NCBI RefSeq assembly: GCF_964340395.1
Contig: NC_135550.1
Location: 29,359,176-29,423,175 of the forward strand
Source of the DNA: Glandiceps talaboti
Lineage: Eukaryota > Hemichordata > Enteropneusta > Spengelidae
Length of the DNA: 64,000 bases
Reading direction: 5' to 3'
Part shown: positions 47,301 to 59,075 of the stretch, piece by piece
How positions within the stretch are numbered: position 1 is the first letter of the stretch
Layout of the letters: each line of letters begins with the position of its first letter
The notes under the pieces: generated by a model
What the model was told of the DNA's origin: nothing
Databases searched by the model: none
What the model saw: only the letters and a program-made list of their open reading frames with translations
Position numbers and translations under genes: made by a program

Positions 47301-50300
47301 GCCAACATAAAACAATAAGATTCTTGTAGCGTGGGCGATAACATTGACTGCCGTTAACATTCTGAAAACTGAACAAACAGCTGGCCAATGTAGCCCCTTT
47401 ACTTCATAAAAGTAATGTGCCTTTATGTCAATTTTCAACATATTTACTTTAAATCATGATCAAAATATGAAAATTAGTGGGTCTATGTATATTATAATAC
47501 ATAAATAATCTCCCAGTATCTCTCATTTATATGATGTCATGTCAGACTCATGAGTCCCTTCATGCCTTTATCCCTCCTCACCTATCGACTCGGAGGGATG
47601 AGGCCAATATGAGGGAAATCATTCTTCCTTGACGACGTTGCACTCTGAGATTATATATAATTATCATATGCAAAATCACACATACAAGCCATTCACAATA
47701 ATACAATGATATTTGGTAATGCTTGAAATACATTAATACATGAAAAATTTCACAAAGTATATTTTTCCAATTTTAGCTGAAATTCATGTAAAATAATCCA
47801 CATCTAATATCAATCTTTGGGCACCCAATGGAAACCATAAAGCTATCTAAACAAGAGTGAAGAATTGCACTTGTATGACTTACCCATATGGATTACTAGT
47901 AGTGGTTCCTGCTCTGTAGACACGAACTCTGGAAGGACTAACTCTAATGCCGGCTAATTCTAAATCATAGTCTCTTCGACTCAGTGGTTTACCTATTACA
48001 GCATAAGCTTCATTCAACTCTACAAACCTATTGTGTTGATTCGGATCATTTGGTTTGGCATCAGGATGTAACTGAAAATGACCGGAAAAATTGAGAGAAA
48101 TTGACTATAATGAAACCCAGCAAAGAATCTTTCCTTTCATTAATGCAATATTTGCATACCTTCCTTGATCTCACACAGCTAATATTGAATTGCATCTACC
48201 ATTACTATGGGAAATATATTAAAACACTATTCAATTATGTTATGACAGACTGGAGGTCATTATGTTTTAAGACCAAATATAACTTCGAAACATTTACATA
48301 TCACATTGAAGCTGTGTTACAATTTGCAATTTGATGGTAAAATAATGCAATTCCCTTGTGATAGGTAGGAATATGCAAATCTCTAGTGATTTATAGGAGC
48401 ATGCACCCTGTACCGTCTGCAAGTGTTCTGAGATATGTGTACAAGGCTGAATGTTTAACTCACAACATAATGTCTTATAGCTGGGCTAATACCTTTTACG
48501 ATGGCCAATGCCCTCTAGCAAGCTATACACAGTGGACAGGTACGCCAATAATCAATGATAGGGTGTGGGTAAATTTATTTTGAATTAGATCTGATACACT
48601 TTAAGGCAGGTTGATAAATGGGTTTGGTTTGTTGGGTGAAGGCCCGGGTGCCTGGATATACAACTTTGTACCCCTAAGGCATATTGCACAACATATATCA
48701 TATTAAAGGTTTTGCTATTGTCTGTGTATATGTATTCATCATTTGTCTGATAGAAAGTCTGGTGCAGAGAGGGATGCTGACAACTTTCATTTCTGCAGTG
48801 ATTTTGAAAGAAAGGAAAATTGAAAAGCCTTTTTTCAACATACATCTAGGATTCTATAACCTTACAAAAGTAAGCCACTCTTGCATAATATATTGTGCTG
48901 TACATTACCACATGCAGTGCATCCTAGTAGCAAACAGTCTATATTTTGATAACATTTTGACTATCAGAAACTGTCATGCTGTGTCAGGCTCTCAAGAGTC
49001 TAAGTTATAACTGTCAATTGGAAAATATTGGAGATTATGGTAAATTATTTGTATAATATTCCTAAACACAATCAATATCAAAGAAATCAATGAGATGTTA
49101 ATATACAATTTAATGCTTAAGAATCTTCACAATTCGGTCAAATTTTACTTGTATTTAAAGTTTATGTTCCTGTGAAATTGAGTTTGGTAGAATTACTAGG
49201 TAACACGTAACAAGCAGATTGATAATTCAGATAATTTTTGTTCCTATCAGGATTATACATTTTCAATAAGTTTTTAATATTTACAAGCAAATCATGGCGT
49301 GTATGTGATAAATTTGACTGGCAACTATATAAATAAGGTATGGCAGATGTTCAGATCAACTATGGAGTACCATATTCCACAATTATTTAGTTGTGTTTCT
49401 ACAAGAAATCACCTAACAACAAAATGTCTGTTGAGTTCTTGTTTTTATTTATTACAACTCCTAAAAACTAACTCACTCACCCGTTTTGATTTCTCAAAAT
49501 ACGCAACTTTAATTTCTTCAGGAGAGGCACTTTTTCCAATACCCAGTACATCATAGTGGTTAGCTTTTCTTCTGCTGCTTTGGGGGATAAATGAATAAAT
49601 TACTTTAACGATTTTTTTCAAAGATGATTGTTACTGGATAAATTAGAATTGCTACTTTGTAGAAAAAAATAAAATGACTGAACAATTCTTTTAGATGATG
49701 GTGGTTGCTGGATTGTGAATGAACCACAAAGGTTATAAGTTTATTGAAGAAAACCCATTACCAAAGTAGTCTGATAAATGCAAGGCAATCCATTTGAAAA
49801 AATATTGCTTGGGGCATACACAAAACCTACGGAAGAACTAATAAAGTCCTGCTAAGGAGGAGTGAAATCAGGTGTAAAGGAAAGTTTCAAATGACACACT
49901 TAGACTGCACTTCAGAAAAGATTACACTTACGTAATTGTAAAATTTATGATTTTATCCAAATAAAACTCATACATTTATGGACTATGTATATATACATGT
50001 AAAACTTATGATTTTATTGCCAACTTAAATGTAATTGTAACATGCATCATTTATCAAGTGTACACATTTATGGATGAATATTCCTTTATGTAACTTATAT
50101 ACAAGCATCATGTTCCAATACTACTAATCAATTCAATGAATATTTTTGCTTTAATATCTACATTTCTTGATAAGATGTTAAAATTTATTATTATTATTAT
50201 TATTTTATTTCTTGTAAGAAAATGCGCTACGCGTGCGTCTCAGTGCGTTGTATAGACTGAAGTTTAAAAAATTGCAATAGAGTAAAGAAAATAACAGCAC

Positions 50301-51159
50301 ACAAAAAGGGACTAAGTGTAAAACTGACCGACTAAAATAATTCACAATGTATAAAAACCGACAAGTTAAAATCAATCACTTAAAATGTTGTCTAAAAAGA
50401 TGTGTCTTTAAACTACGTTTAAAAATGACAACAGTCATTACATTTCTTCTTTCAAATGGAAGTGAATTCCACTCTAATAATGTTCAAAATTCATTATCTG
50501 AAATTGTCATTTTCCACCTACAGGTATGGTTAGGTTATTTTTGCAATGCTGTTTGTACATTTGCAAGACATCATTCCACTTCATGATACCTGATATACTG
50601 CAATTTTCGGGTTACAATAAACACTTCAGTTTGTACATTCCATAACAACAATTTTGATGGACATATTCATTAACATGTAACAAAGAGTTTTATTCAACTT
50701 CAATGCTCCCATGTGAAACATCTTAATTCTTCAATGCAGTACGTTTTGTATTCACAGGATCCTAGTAGTCATATGTGCCTATTACCGGAAAGTGGAAGAA
50801 TGTTCCCATAAAAGTTGTACTTTGCAATACTTTCTCCACCAAAACTAAACTGTAATATGACAGAACCCTATGCCGCATGAGTTCAAGTATGGGTATTGCA
50901 TGTATTGCACTCATGCGACATGAGCTTCTTTTATTATTACATATGTTTATCCAAAACAGCAAGTTTCTGTGATAATGATACTATGCAATCAAATGTTTTT
51001 CATGTTCAACGAATGATAATTACTTGATATATAACATACTAGTAAACTGGATGTAATTAAAAGTTAAGGTTACCTTGTTACAGAGAAGTTTCTTTGAACA
51101 CTTGCCATTCTTGCAATGGTACAGCGAAGACATGGTGTAAATAGTTCACTGACATTCAT
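44237..51159 (-). CDS. DNAJC4: DNAJC4 orthologue: membrane-anchored J-domain co-chaperone (whole gene, 6 exons)
   Basis: Joined exons in order of transcription: 51159-51074, 49574-49481, 48071-47884, 46003-45839, 44923-44837, 44348-44237. They total 732 nt or 243 residues, close to human DNAJC4 at about 241. All junctions are GT-AG with matching phases. Features: N-terminal basic/hydroxylated leader 1-33 that resembles a mitochondrial presequence, J domain about 34-100 with HPD at 62-64, one transmembrane segment about 158-177, then a charged helix with LDEKDR and a basic C-terminus. J proteins stimulate Hsp70 ATPase through HPD. The match to DNAJC4 extends beyond the J domain (RFVELNEAY, SRRDYD, the post-membrane DEKDR motif). 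Membrane location is inferred. Convergent with SMOC, 4.9 kb between stop codons. Confidence 0.94.
44349..44836. other. DNAJC4 intron 5
   Basis: 488-bp intron; nothing recognised inside. Confidence 0.85.
44837..44923 (-). CDS. DNAJC4: DNAJC4 exon 5: charged post-membrane helix
   Basis: An 87-nt exon (phase 2 to 2) after the acceptor TATTACAG. It encodes RAKLDEKDRRIGEIYNQVKQ and is highly charged. The DEKDR motif is shared with human DNAJC4 at the same place. Confidence 0.9.
44924..45838. other. DNAJC4 intron 4
   Basis: 915-bp intron. A plus-strand frame at 45253-45606 has no homology I recognise and is probably chance. Confidence 0.8.
45839..46003 (-). CDS. DNAJC4: DNAJC4 exon 4: linker and transmembrane segment
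   Basis: A 165-nt exon (phase 2 to 2) encoding an aromatic, charged linker and the hydrophobic stretch VLIGCLLLVSGGAIIHFVLA, long enough for one membrane pass and positioned as in vertebrate DNAJC4. Confidence 0.92.
46004..47883. other. DNAJC4 intron 3
   Basis: 1.9-kb intron containing the MITE copy at 46141-46521. Confidence 0.85.
46141..46521. mobile_element. MITE-like element, copy B
   Basis: Ends are TAGGCCTAAAAAAAATAATA and the inverted AATTTTTTTATTAGGCCTTA, with a diverged inner inverted repeat (GGTTCTAATTA against TAATCGGAACC). Same orientation as the 41351 copy and about 60 bp longer. Inserted in DNAJC4 intron 3. Confidence 0.85.
47884..48071 (-). CDS. DNAJC4: DNAJC4 exon 3: HPD motif and J-domain helices III-IV
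   Basis: Acceptor CATTTTCAG, donor GTAAGT, phase 0 to 2. Begins LHPDAKPNDPNQHNRFVELN, then EAYAVIGKPLSRRDYDLEL. HPD is the Hsp70-activating tripeptide. The exon continues into a Ser/Thr/Arg-rich linker ending NPYG. Confidence 0.96.
48072..49480. other. DNAJC4 intron 2
   Basis: 1.4-kb intron; short frames on both strands look like chance. Confidence 0.85.
49481..49574 (-). CDS. DNAJC4: DNAJC4 exon 2: J-domain helices I-II
   Basis: Acceptor CCCAAAGCAG, donor GTGAGT. It encodes NHYDVLGIGKSASPEEIK then VAYFEKSKR, the classic first half of a J domain. It ends in phase 0 directly before the LHPD of the next exon. Confidence 0.95.
49575..51073. other. DNAJC4 intron 1
   Basis: 1.5-kb intron; a short TTA run near 50190 and nothing else recognised. 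Confidence 0.85.
51074..51159 (-). CDS. DNAJC4: DNAJC4 exon 1
   Basis: Starts at the ATG complementary to 51157-51159 and encodes a leader with several Arg, Ser and Thr residues (CLRCTIARMASVQRNFSVT), ending in phase 2 at GTAACC. A second in-frame Met lies at residue 18 (MASVQR) and could be an alternative start. The leader looks like a mitochondrial targeting peptide, which is an inference. Confidence 0.85.
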
Positions 51160-51376
51160 CCTTCAGGTACTAAATTTGATGAAAATGGTACTGCTGGTTC
51201 AGCTAATAAGTATCTAGAATTTAGTAGAAATAATGGACATGGTGGAATATGGTAAATGTCAACTACTAGAGGTAATAATGAGAAAATGAGACAATGATGG
51301 TAGTGATACAATCAATGGTGGTGGTTGTGATGGTGGTGGTGGTGGTGGTGGTGGTGGTGGTGGTGGTGGTGGTGGA

Positions 51377-51414
<38 letters not shown>

Positions 51415-54122
51415 CGACGACGACGACAACATTATATGAATTTCCCAATTTACACAGAATACTGTAGCGGCTTAAATAACAGTAATGTATATTTGTATGT
51501 ACATTTCCAATATGTGTGAAACAAAATATGTAACTTACTGAAAAAATACTATCACTAAACCAATACTGGCAACCAGACACTGCCATCTGAGCTCAGTGAA
51601 CATTGTGGTACTCAAAGTTCAAACTGACAAGGTGAAGTAACTTTTTAAATAATAAAGGGTATTCATATCGAATAAACAATCTTCACAAAAAGAATTGCTT
51701 CTCATTGCATGAAATGTGTGCAACATGGAATTTACCTAGCTAACTTCATCAGTTTGATAAGCTCAACAATTAGGATCACTTTTATACTTTAAGTTACAGC
51801 CATAACTATGAACTGTATTGATCTTACACCTCACAGTACTTCAGTTATGCTTTACAGCTATCAAACTGACATCTGTGCTTGCACGGAGTTTTTATTGCTG
51901 TTGCAGGCATGACTATCACGGAAGACTAGGTATACATACCTCCAATCACAATCAGAGGAACTGTGCTGAGATACTAGTATATATTGTTATAAGTACTGTC
52001 ATATATTCATCATAGGGTTACTGATTTTGGTCCTGTCAAAATTATAATATGGCTTACAAGTTTCACTGCATGTATATGATTAGCCCTGCTTACAGGTGGT
52101 GCACAAGTCTATATTGCTGACTTGATTCTAATAATAGGGACAATTGTCAGAATCGAGTCCCAGATTACTCCATATGCAAGCAGGACTAGTATAATATGAT
52201 AACAATGATTCGTTTATTTATCAGAACTGTTTTCTTCACTTTCCATTTCAATTAATTTCCTTGGTTGACACGTTTTGATCAGTAAACATGTTTATTTTTC
52301 TCGTCATGTGTCTCAAAACATGGAGGTAGAATCACACGCTTCCTCCAATGCTTGGAAGATACGATGCAAACAATTAGCAGACGACATAAAAACCTGGCAG
52401 GGAGTATGACTCTGAGTGTCAATGTCACAAAATACACATTTGAATTATGCCTTAAATTGTCGTTGATGCACTACATGCAGCACATAATATTAGAACTACA
52501 CACATGTAATTCATGTTTGCTTAGATAAGTATGTACGTCGTGCACTAGCGTGTGAATCATTACATAATTTAACTACTGGCGAGCACTACTATGCAATAAT
52601 GCATAAACAAAAGGTCACATTTTTGGGTCACTTCCGGGGTCACTTACATAAGCCCAATATTTGAGGGGGGATTTATGTATTATATTTGAAGTATAACCTA
52701 CATCTTACATACATGCTATTGTATCTTCAGCCATGGGAAATGCACATGGCTTCATATTTTACGTCGATCGTTACGATATGGTTTTGCATCGAGTTGCCAC
52801 TGCACTGCCAGCGCTCCACCACTAGCAAATAGCATGCACTGTTTGGTGTCATTGTCAAAGTACTCGACACCACATCAGTCAGATAGAGCAGATAATTCCG
52901 TGTACATTGCCATCCTTTTTTTGTGAGACGCTTACCTTTGTGACATAAAATCCCAGAAGACCTACGTGATACTACATGCTGACATGCTTTCAGGATCTAG
53001 GACATACAAGATTTTATAGTGACACCGAATATCGAACAGCAGACTTCTTTCGTGTTTATTTGCCGTAACACGTCAATATAAATGCGCATGCGCCTATCGT
53101 GTCGCAAAAGCTTCTTTCAGTAGGAATTTAATTTCTTGTAACTCTCTAGTATAAGAATTTGTTAACAGTTTTGTTTTATACCTAACTTTCCTTTATACTT
53201 TTTCTCATCAGGGATGAAGAATAATAACTTGAGAATCTAAAAATTATGCAGGCAACCACATAAAAAATAAAATACAACAGCATTCTAGCAAGCCAGAGCA
53301 CATATTGCTGTTGAAGCAATGACATAAATGCTTGGACGGTGCCGTAAAAGAAGCTGTAGTTTGCGACGATGCACAACAGTTGTAGAAAATACAGTCCCTA
53401 AGATTTGTAAAACCTCCAAGAACTGAAAAATAGTAACGTAATTCTGATCAGTACTGAATATTTCGAAAAATTGCATAATTATTACTTCACTTTTCGAATT
53501 CATTCACTTTCACTTCACCGTTTGTATTCCAGCTTTCTTCAGTTCATCAAAATGCAAGTGAAATTGTAGCAATTAAATCGCGATTCGGATTTGAAACGTT
53601 TTATTGAATATCATCCCCGTATTATGTTATCAGAAATTTGATCCAACTTCTCTTTCGTGGGTGATAGGCTTTTAAGTCGAAAGCCGTGTCATTACTACTA
53701 TGTATTGGGTATTATATTATAGCATTATCAATTCCAGTGAATTTTGTGACGTCATCGCTGTATATTATTACTGATAATGTACTCCATTATTGGGTATCGC
53801 GGCCCCGGAACGAGCATAACAATACAAGCTTATTTGTTCTGTTTCTTCGTACGACTAGGTATTTTTTCGAAATGTATGTTGTTACTTATGATTGTCATTT
53901 CCACTGTTTAAAAATACAACGCATTCATGAAACAAGTTTGTCTTCACAGCAGTTCATTGAAGTGTATATGTGTGTGTACGTGTACGTACGTGTGTCGCTA
54001 TGATTAGTATTCAGCTTCCGGGCCGAACATGGCAGACGATGTTCAGCGCTGTGTATATTATACGTTGTTTTGCGTTTCTCGGTCTACAAATTCACTGGAA
54101 TTGGCAAAACTATAAAATAATA
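51160..54122. other. Upstream region of DNAJC4
   Basis: Presumably contains its 5' UTR and promoter, but no element can be assigned. A trinucleotide repeat is annotated separately. No other gene is supported. Confidence 0.5.
51311..51428. repeat. Stepwise trinucleotide repeat (GGT, GAT, GAC)
   Basis: GGT units, then GAT, then GAC; adjoining units differ by one base. A poly-Thr/Ile/Val frame at 51266-51586 on minus arises from it. Confidence 0.96.
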
Positions 54123-54263
54123 ACAATAATGTATGCCCTCCCAGTCCATAATGGACTCAAGCAAACTTTGCACTCCATAATGGACTCGGCTGTCGCCTCG
54201 CCCATTATGTCGTTCAAAGTTTGCTTTCGTCCATTATGGGCTTGGAGGGCGTACATTATTGTT
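54123..54263. mobile_element. Foldback element, nearly complete 70-bp palindrome
   Basis: Left arm CAATAATGTATGCCCTCCCA, then TCCATAATGGACTCAAGCAA; right arm is the inverted match GGGCTTGGAGGGCGTACATT. The arms meet at about 54193 with almost no loop. Each arm also repeats TCCATAATGGACTC. Typical of small foldback MITEs. Confidence 0.85.
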
Positions 54264-54946
54264 TAAATATTCTGGATTCTCGTGCAACATGAGGAATTCG
54301 TTTGAAATGATGGCTAGAATTAATCCCAGATCACACCTAAGATATCATGAATATGTACAAATCACCGCTAATTCTGTTTTGTAATATTGTTTTAAAAAAC
54401 CTTTTCAACAGATGGTCATGATTTTAGAGGAAAAAAGAAGGGAAATATGATAACCTCATGACATACGATCCATGTAATTGAGCGGTTTCTGAAAGACAAT
54501 CTTCCTTTACAGGCTGTAAACCGAACTCCAAACACAAGTCTTTGGTGATAAAGGAACAAATAGTTTGTTGTGAATGGAAAGAAAACAATAGTTCCCCTAT
54601 TTAAGGTGGACACAAAGAAAACTTAATGACACATAGCAACACCAAGGTATCCCATAGTGGTTACACAGTGGGCTCAGCTTGAAGGAAGCTAATTACACAG
54701 CCTCTATGAGATGATTACTATAGAATACACGGTGTACCACACGCTGCACAAGTTCCCACAAATAAATCTTAATTAGGGACACTCACATTGAAAACTGCAT
54801 GTCTAATTGAACAAATTATATGTTCTGATATTTCATGTAAGGCAATTAACTCGTTTTCTCATGACTTCTATCTAGGCTGTCTACTAATATATCATTTTCT
54901 TCCACATAGAGTTCTTCAATCCACAAGTAGTTTATATAAGGTGGGG

Positions 54947-55281
54947 GGGGGGGTGATTTTTGTATACTCGACATACCCATAGGCACATTTCCGAATGTGT
55001 ATCATAATCTTATGATCCAGATCAATATCTTGAAACAGATTCACTGGCTTTTAATTTAAAACTTTTTTTTTAAAAATTGTAAAGGACAAGAAGTAGAAAT
55101 TTGAAAGTCACCACTTGGTCGAGTTCTATCCTTTTTATTTATTTATGACATATTTGTCTCAAGATTCCGTATCCAAAGTTATTCAAAACCCATTTTACGG
55201 CATATCGACGGTCGGCTGTCCTTTGGTAATAAAATCTTGATACAAATATGTCACAATTAAATAAATAGATAAATAAATAGA

Positions 55282-55360
<79 letters not shown>

Positions 55361-55535
55361 AAGGTATAGAACTCGACCGAGTGATGACTTTCAAATTCGT
55401 ATTTCTCATCCTTAATTTTAAAAACAAACTATTAATAATTAAAAGCCAGTGATTCCGTTTCAAGATACTGATTTGGATCAAAAGAATGTGATATACATAT
55501 GGAAATGTGCCTATGGGTATAAGTATACAAATCAA
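54947..55535. mobile_element. Long inverted-repeat element with internal (AAAT)n
   Basis: Left arm starts TGATTTTTGTATACTCGACA with CCCATAGGCACATTTCC; right arm is the inverted copy ending GGAAATGTGCCTATGGGTAT and GTATACAAATCA. Arms are about 200 bp and include CACTGGCTTTTAAT and GGTCGAGTTCTATCC. The centre has (AAAT)n at 55258-55362. No transposase. Confidence 0.85.
55258..55362. repeat. (AAAT)n microsatellite
   Basis: About 25 AAAT units at the centre of the inverted-repeat element. Confidence 0.97.
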
Positions 55536-55655
55536 TATGGAATATGATCATTGAGACATGTATACTTGATTTCAATAATTCATTCATTATAGACTGCATG
55601 TCGATGCTGCAGTTGTTTAATTGTTCTTCCTATTTCGCTGTACATGTTATGGGCT

Positions 55656-55792
55656 GTATGTGTGTCTGTGTATGTGTGTCTATGTATGTGTGTCTGTGTA
55701 TGTGTATCTGTGTACATGTGTATGTATGTATGTATGTATGTATGTATGTATGTATGTATGTATGTATGTATGTGTATGTGCATCTGTGTGTC
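55656..55792. repeat. GT-rich and (GTAT)n microsatellite
   Basis: Degenerate TGTGTCTATGTA units and then about twelve GTAT units. Confidence 0.94.
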
Positions 55793-55808
55793 TTCGTATA
55801 TGCGAATG

Positions 55809-55935
55809 TAAGGGAACCTTCAGTATTTACAAGGGGGAGGGCCGGAGGAAGGGGGGGGGTCACATTTTACAAACCTGTTCCTGGGGGGAGGATCATATTT
55901 TGCATTGCAATGTTTGGGGAGGGTCACATTTTACA
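55809..55935. mobile_element. Single terminus of the AGGGAGCCTTC element family
   Basis: TAAGGGAACCTTCAGTATTT then ACAAGGGGGAGGGCCGGAGG matches the ends of the 15992-16629 element. TCACATTTTAC repeats follow inside. No second inverted end was found nearby, so this is a solo or truncated copy. Confidence 0.7.
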
Positions 55936-56171
55936 ATCCGTAGTTTTGTGACCAAATTGGAGATTCAATTATTGTCAATGTTTTGTGTGTTTTGAGATGT
56001 AAAAGTGAGATGAGCACTCAACATTTATTTTACGAGTATTTTACATGCCAAAATACAAAAAATAAAACTACATATATTGTAAGAAAGTTGTTTAATAAAA
56101 CGATGTATTTTGTTGAGTGTACCATCTCACCTTATCGTTCACACTGTCTGTGAATGTCGTTGTTAAAATAT

Positions 56172-56194
56172 GATGGCGATGGTAGCAGTGATGG

Positions 56195-56228
<34 letters not shown>

Positions 56229-56283
56229 GGTGGTGGTGGTGGTGGTGGTGGTGGTGGTGATGATGATGATGATGATGATGTAG
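56172..56283. repeat. (GAT)n(GGT)n(GAT)n trinucleotide repeat
   Basis: GAT units flank a GGT block symmetrically. Poly-Gly/Asp and poly-Pro/Ser frames over it are artefacts. Confidence 0.96.
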
Positions 56284-56334
56284 TTTTGAAAGTCATAAAG
56301 AACACGGACAGTGATACATGTACTAACATGATAA

Positions 56335-56918
56335 CTTTACCGGGTAACTTTGCGGTGTGTAACTTTACTTGGTAACACTTGGACTGGGTAACACTACCAG
56401 CCTAAGGGTACTCTCGGCTGGGTAACGTCACCTTAGTAGCTTTACCAGGGCAACTTTACAGTATCATTCTTAGACTGGGTAACACTACCAGCCTGAGGGT
56501 ATTCTCAGTTGGGTAACGTCACATTATAGTAGCTTTACCAGGGTAACTTTACACTATGTACCTTAGACTGGGTAACACTACCAACCTGATGGTATTCTCG
56601 GCTGGGTAACTTCACCTGAGTAGCTTTACCAGGGTAACTTTACATCATGTCACGGTATCTTAGACTGGGTAGCACTACCAGCCTGGGGGTATTCTCGGCT
56701 TGGTAACGTCACCTGAGTAGCTTTACTAGGTTAATTTACAGTATGTACCTTAGACTGGGTAACACTACCAGCCTGAGGGTATTCTCGGCTGGGTAACTTC
56801 ACCTGAGTAGCTTTACCAGAGGGTAATTTTACATCATGTCACGGTATCTTAGACTGGGTAACACTACCAGCCTGAGGGTATTCTCGGCTGGGTAACATCA
56901 CCTTAGTAGCTTTACCAA
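56335..56918. repeat. Minisatellite of about 90-100 bp, six copies
   Basis: Units begin ACTGGGTAACACTACCAGCC and contain GGTATTCTCGGCTGGGTAAC and GTAGCTTTACCAGGGTAACT. Starts near 56383, 56476, 56567, 56667, 56755 and 56853. Some units carry an extra CATCATGTCACGGTATC. Confidence 0.93.
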
Positions 56919-57452
56919 TATGAGATGAATGACTATCATGATAATATTATATTAAATAAAGCCAGTACGTTGGCGTTTCAAGTCAACGCGAAGTATACCT
57001 CAATGATGAATCAAAAACGTCAAAAACTTTTAAACTCTCATGGTTGCATTTTTCCCTTCGTACATGTTATATCCAAATCGCCAAGTATACAGTGTTCATA
57101 TTGTCGTGACAACAAATGTATTTATTCAGATGTCAGGAAGATTGATTTATTCATAGTTAATTTCATTCACTCTGGTTGTCGTCGCAACAGAGGTCAACTA
57201 TAAATTATCATTACCAAATCAAATCAAACTTCAGACTGAGCAGACCGATTGTAACCTCGCGGGTATAGTTACTAGACTTTTGTTTGAGCTCTGATCTGTT
57301 AACGACAGCGGCCTATATTCAACTATGGTAACGGTTTGTATAGACCCATTATGTTTAAATGTTCAAACACGCACACACACACACGCACACACACACACAT
57401 ACACACGCACGCACGCACACATAAACACACACACACACACACACACACACAC

Positions 57453-57483
<31 letters not shown>

Positions 57484-58508
57484 GTCAATCAAATTTGCAT
57501 GACAGTGCCCTCTATCAAATTATGCGAAATCCCGCACATTCATTCACGCCAGTCACATCAATCACCCCCCCCCCCCCCCCAACGTTTCTACCGCAATTTA
57601 TGGCATCTTCGAGTCGATAATCATTAAAGTGGTAAATTCTTCTGAATAGTCATGTATAGCATGCTACTGGCTTCATTCGAAAAACATCTGAAGCCTTAGA
57701 ATTGAATGATACCATTTCATTGCAACAAGCCTTCGACTCAAGTGTCATTGAGTACACTGAGTATTCACATTGTACTGATGGGTCTTGACGGTAAGCAATG
57801 TATCAGCTCAACACGATATTGACATCTGGGATGAGATGACGTTAAAGATACACTCGAATTGAGAAGAACTGCACTCAGACGATAACACCTACAGTTATAT
57901 ATACAGTTTCATGTTGATCATGTAACATATTCAAACGTCAAGAATCAAAGAAATGATACATGCCTTAAAACTTAGTTATAGAGAAAAAAGACACTAAACA
58001 CTAAGTACTAGTATTTGTTGGTAATTGTACCATGTGGTTGTATGCACACATACCCACATCTACTTTGGATAATGAAATCCGAGATTTTGTTCATGATTTA
58101 TTCAGTCGTTACTATGGTAACACTGTCCGTGCTTATTATTTGATCATTAGGCTTTTAAACTAACATGATGGTGTAACTGGTGATGCCACTGGTGGTAATG
58201 TTTTGCCAGTCAAAGTCACTGCATGTTCCGTTGTTATACTCATCGTTAAGAGGGTTTCTTGTAAATGTAATCTATCAACAAACTCCATTTTGGTCGATGT
58301 TAGATACTTCATTATATCGCTACAGTCACGTGATTTGACTCGAGGGACACAACCATAACTCAAGTCTTCGTGTTTTGGGAATTGCACTATTTTCAAAGCT
58401 CGTTTGACTGATTTTCGTTCTACGGTATTATTCCCGTTGGTATCGTTCCATTGGTATTTACATGAACTACGTTAAGATTTTTCGATACGGTTGACCAAAG
58501 TACTTGTA
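56919..58508. other. Intergenic sequence, no gene seen
   Basis: Microsatellite at 57364-57490 and a C run near 57565; the frame at 56925-57203 is not recognised. Confidence 0.5.
57364..57490. repeat. (CA)n and (TCAA)n microsatellites
   Basis: CA with CGCA interruptions to about 57452, then about nine TCAA units. Confidence 0.96.
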
Positions 58509-58513
58509 TTTAG

Positions 58514-59075
58514 ATTGTACACTCACATAATATGACATGTGAGTGTACACATAATATGTGAGTGTACATACGTGCGTGTACACATAATATGTGAGTGTAC
58601 ACATAATATGTGAGTGTACACATAATATATGTGAGTGCACACATTATATGTGAGTGTACACATAAATATGTGAGTGTACACATAATATGTGAGTGTAGAT
58701 ACGTGAGTGTACACATAATATGTGAGTGTACACATAATATGTGAGTGTACACATAATATATGTGAGTGCACACATTATATGTGAGTGTACACATACATAT
58801 GTGAGTGTACACATAATATGTGAGTGTACACATGTACACATTATATGTGAGTGTACACATAATATGTGAGTGTACACATAATATGTGAGTGTACACATAA
58901 TATGTGAGTGTGCACATTATTATATGTGAGTGTACATATAATATGTGAGTGTGCACATTATTATATGTGAGTGTACACATAATATGTGATTATATGTGAG
59001 TGTACACATAATATGTGAGTGTGCACATTATTATATGTGAGTGTACACATAATATGTGAGTGTACACATAATATG
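58514..59075. repeat. 19-bp minisatellite with near-palindromic core
   Basis: Unit GAGTGTACACATAATATGT, about 28 copies with small indels. The core CACATAATATGTG is almost self-complementary. Since 19 is not a multiple of 3, the long minus frame (58510-58980) cycles through three translations of the unit. It is not a gene. Confidence 0.97.

Noticed and set aside
58510-58980. 156-codon minus frame
   Set aside because: Translation of the 19-bp tandem repeat, cycling through three frames.
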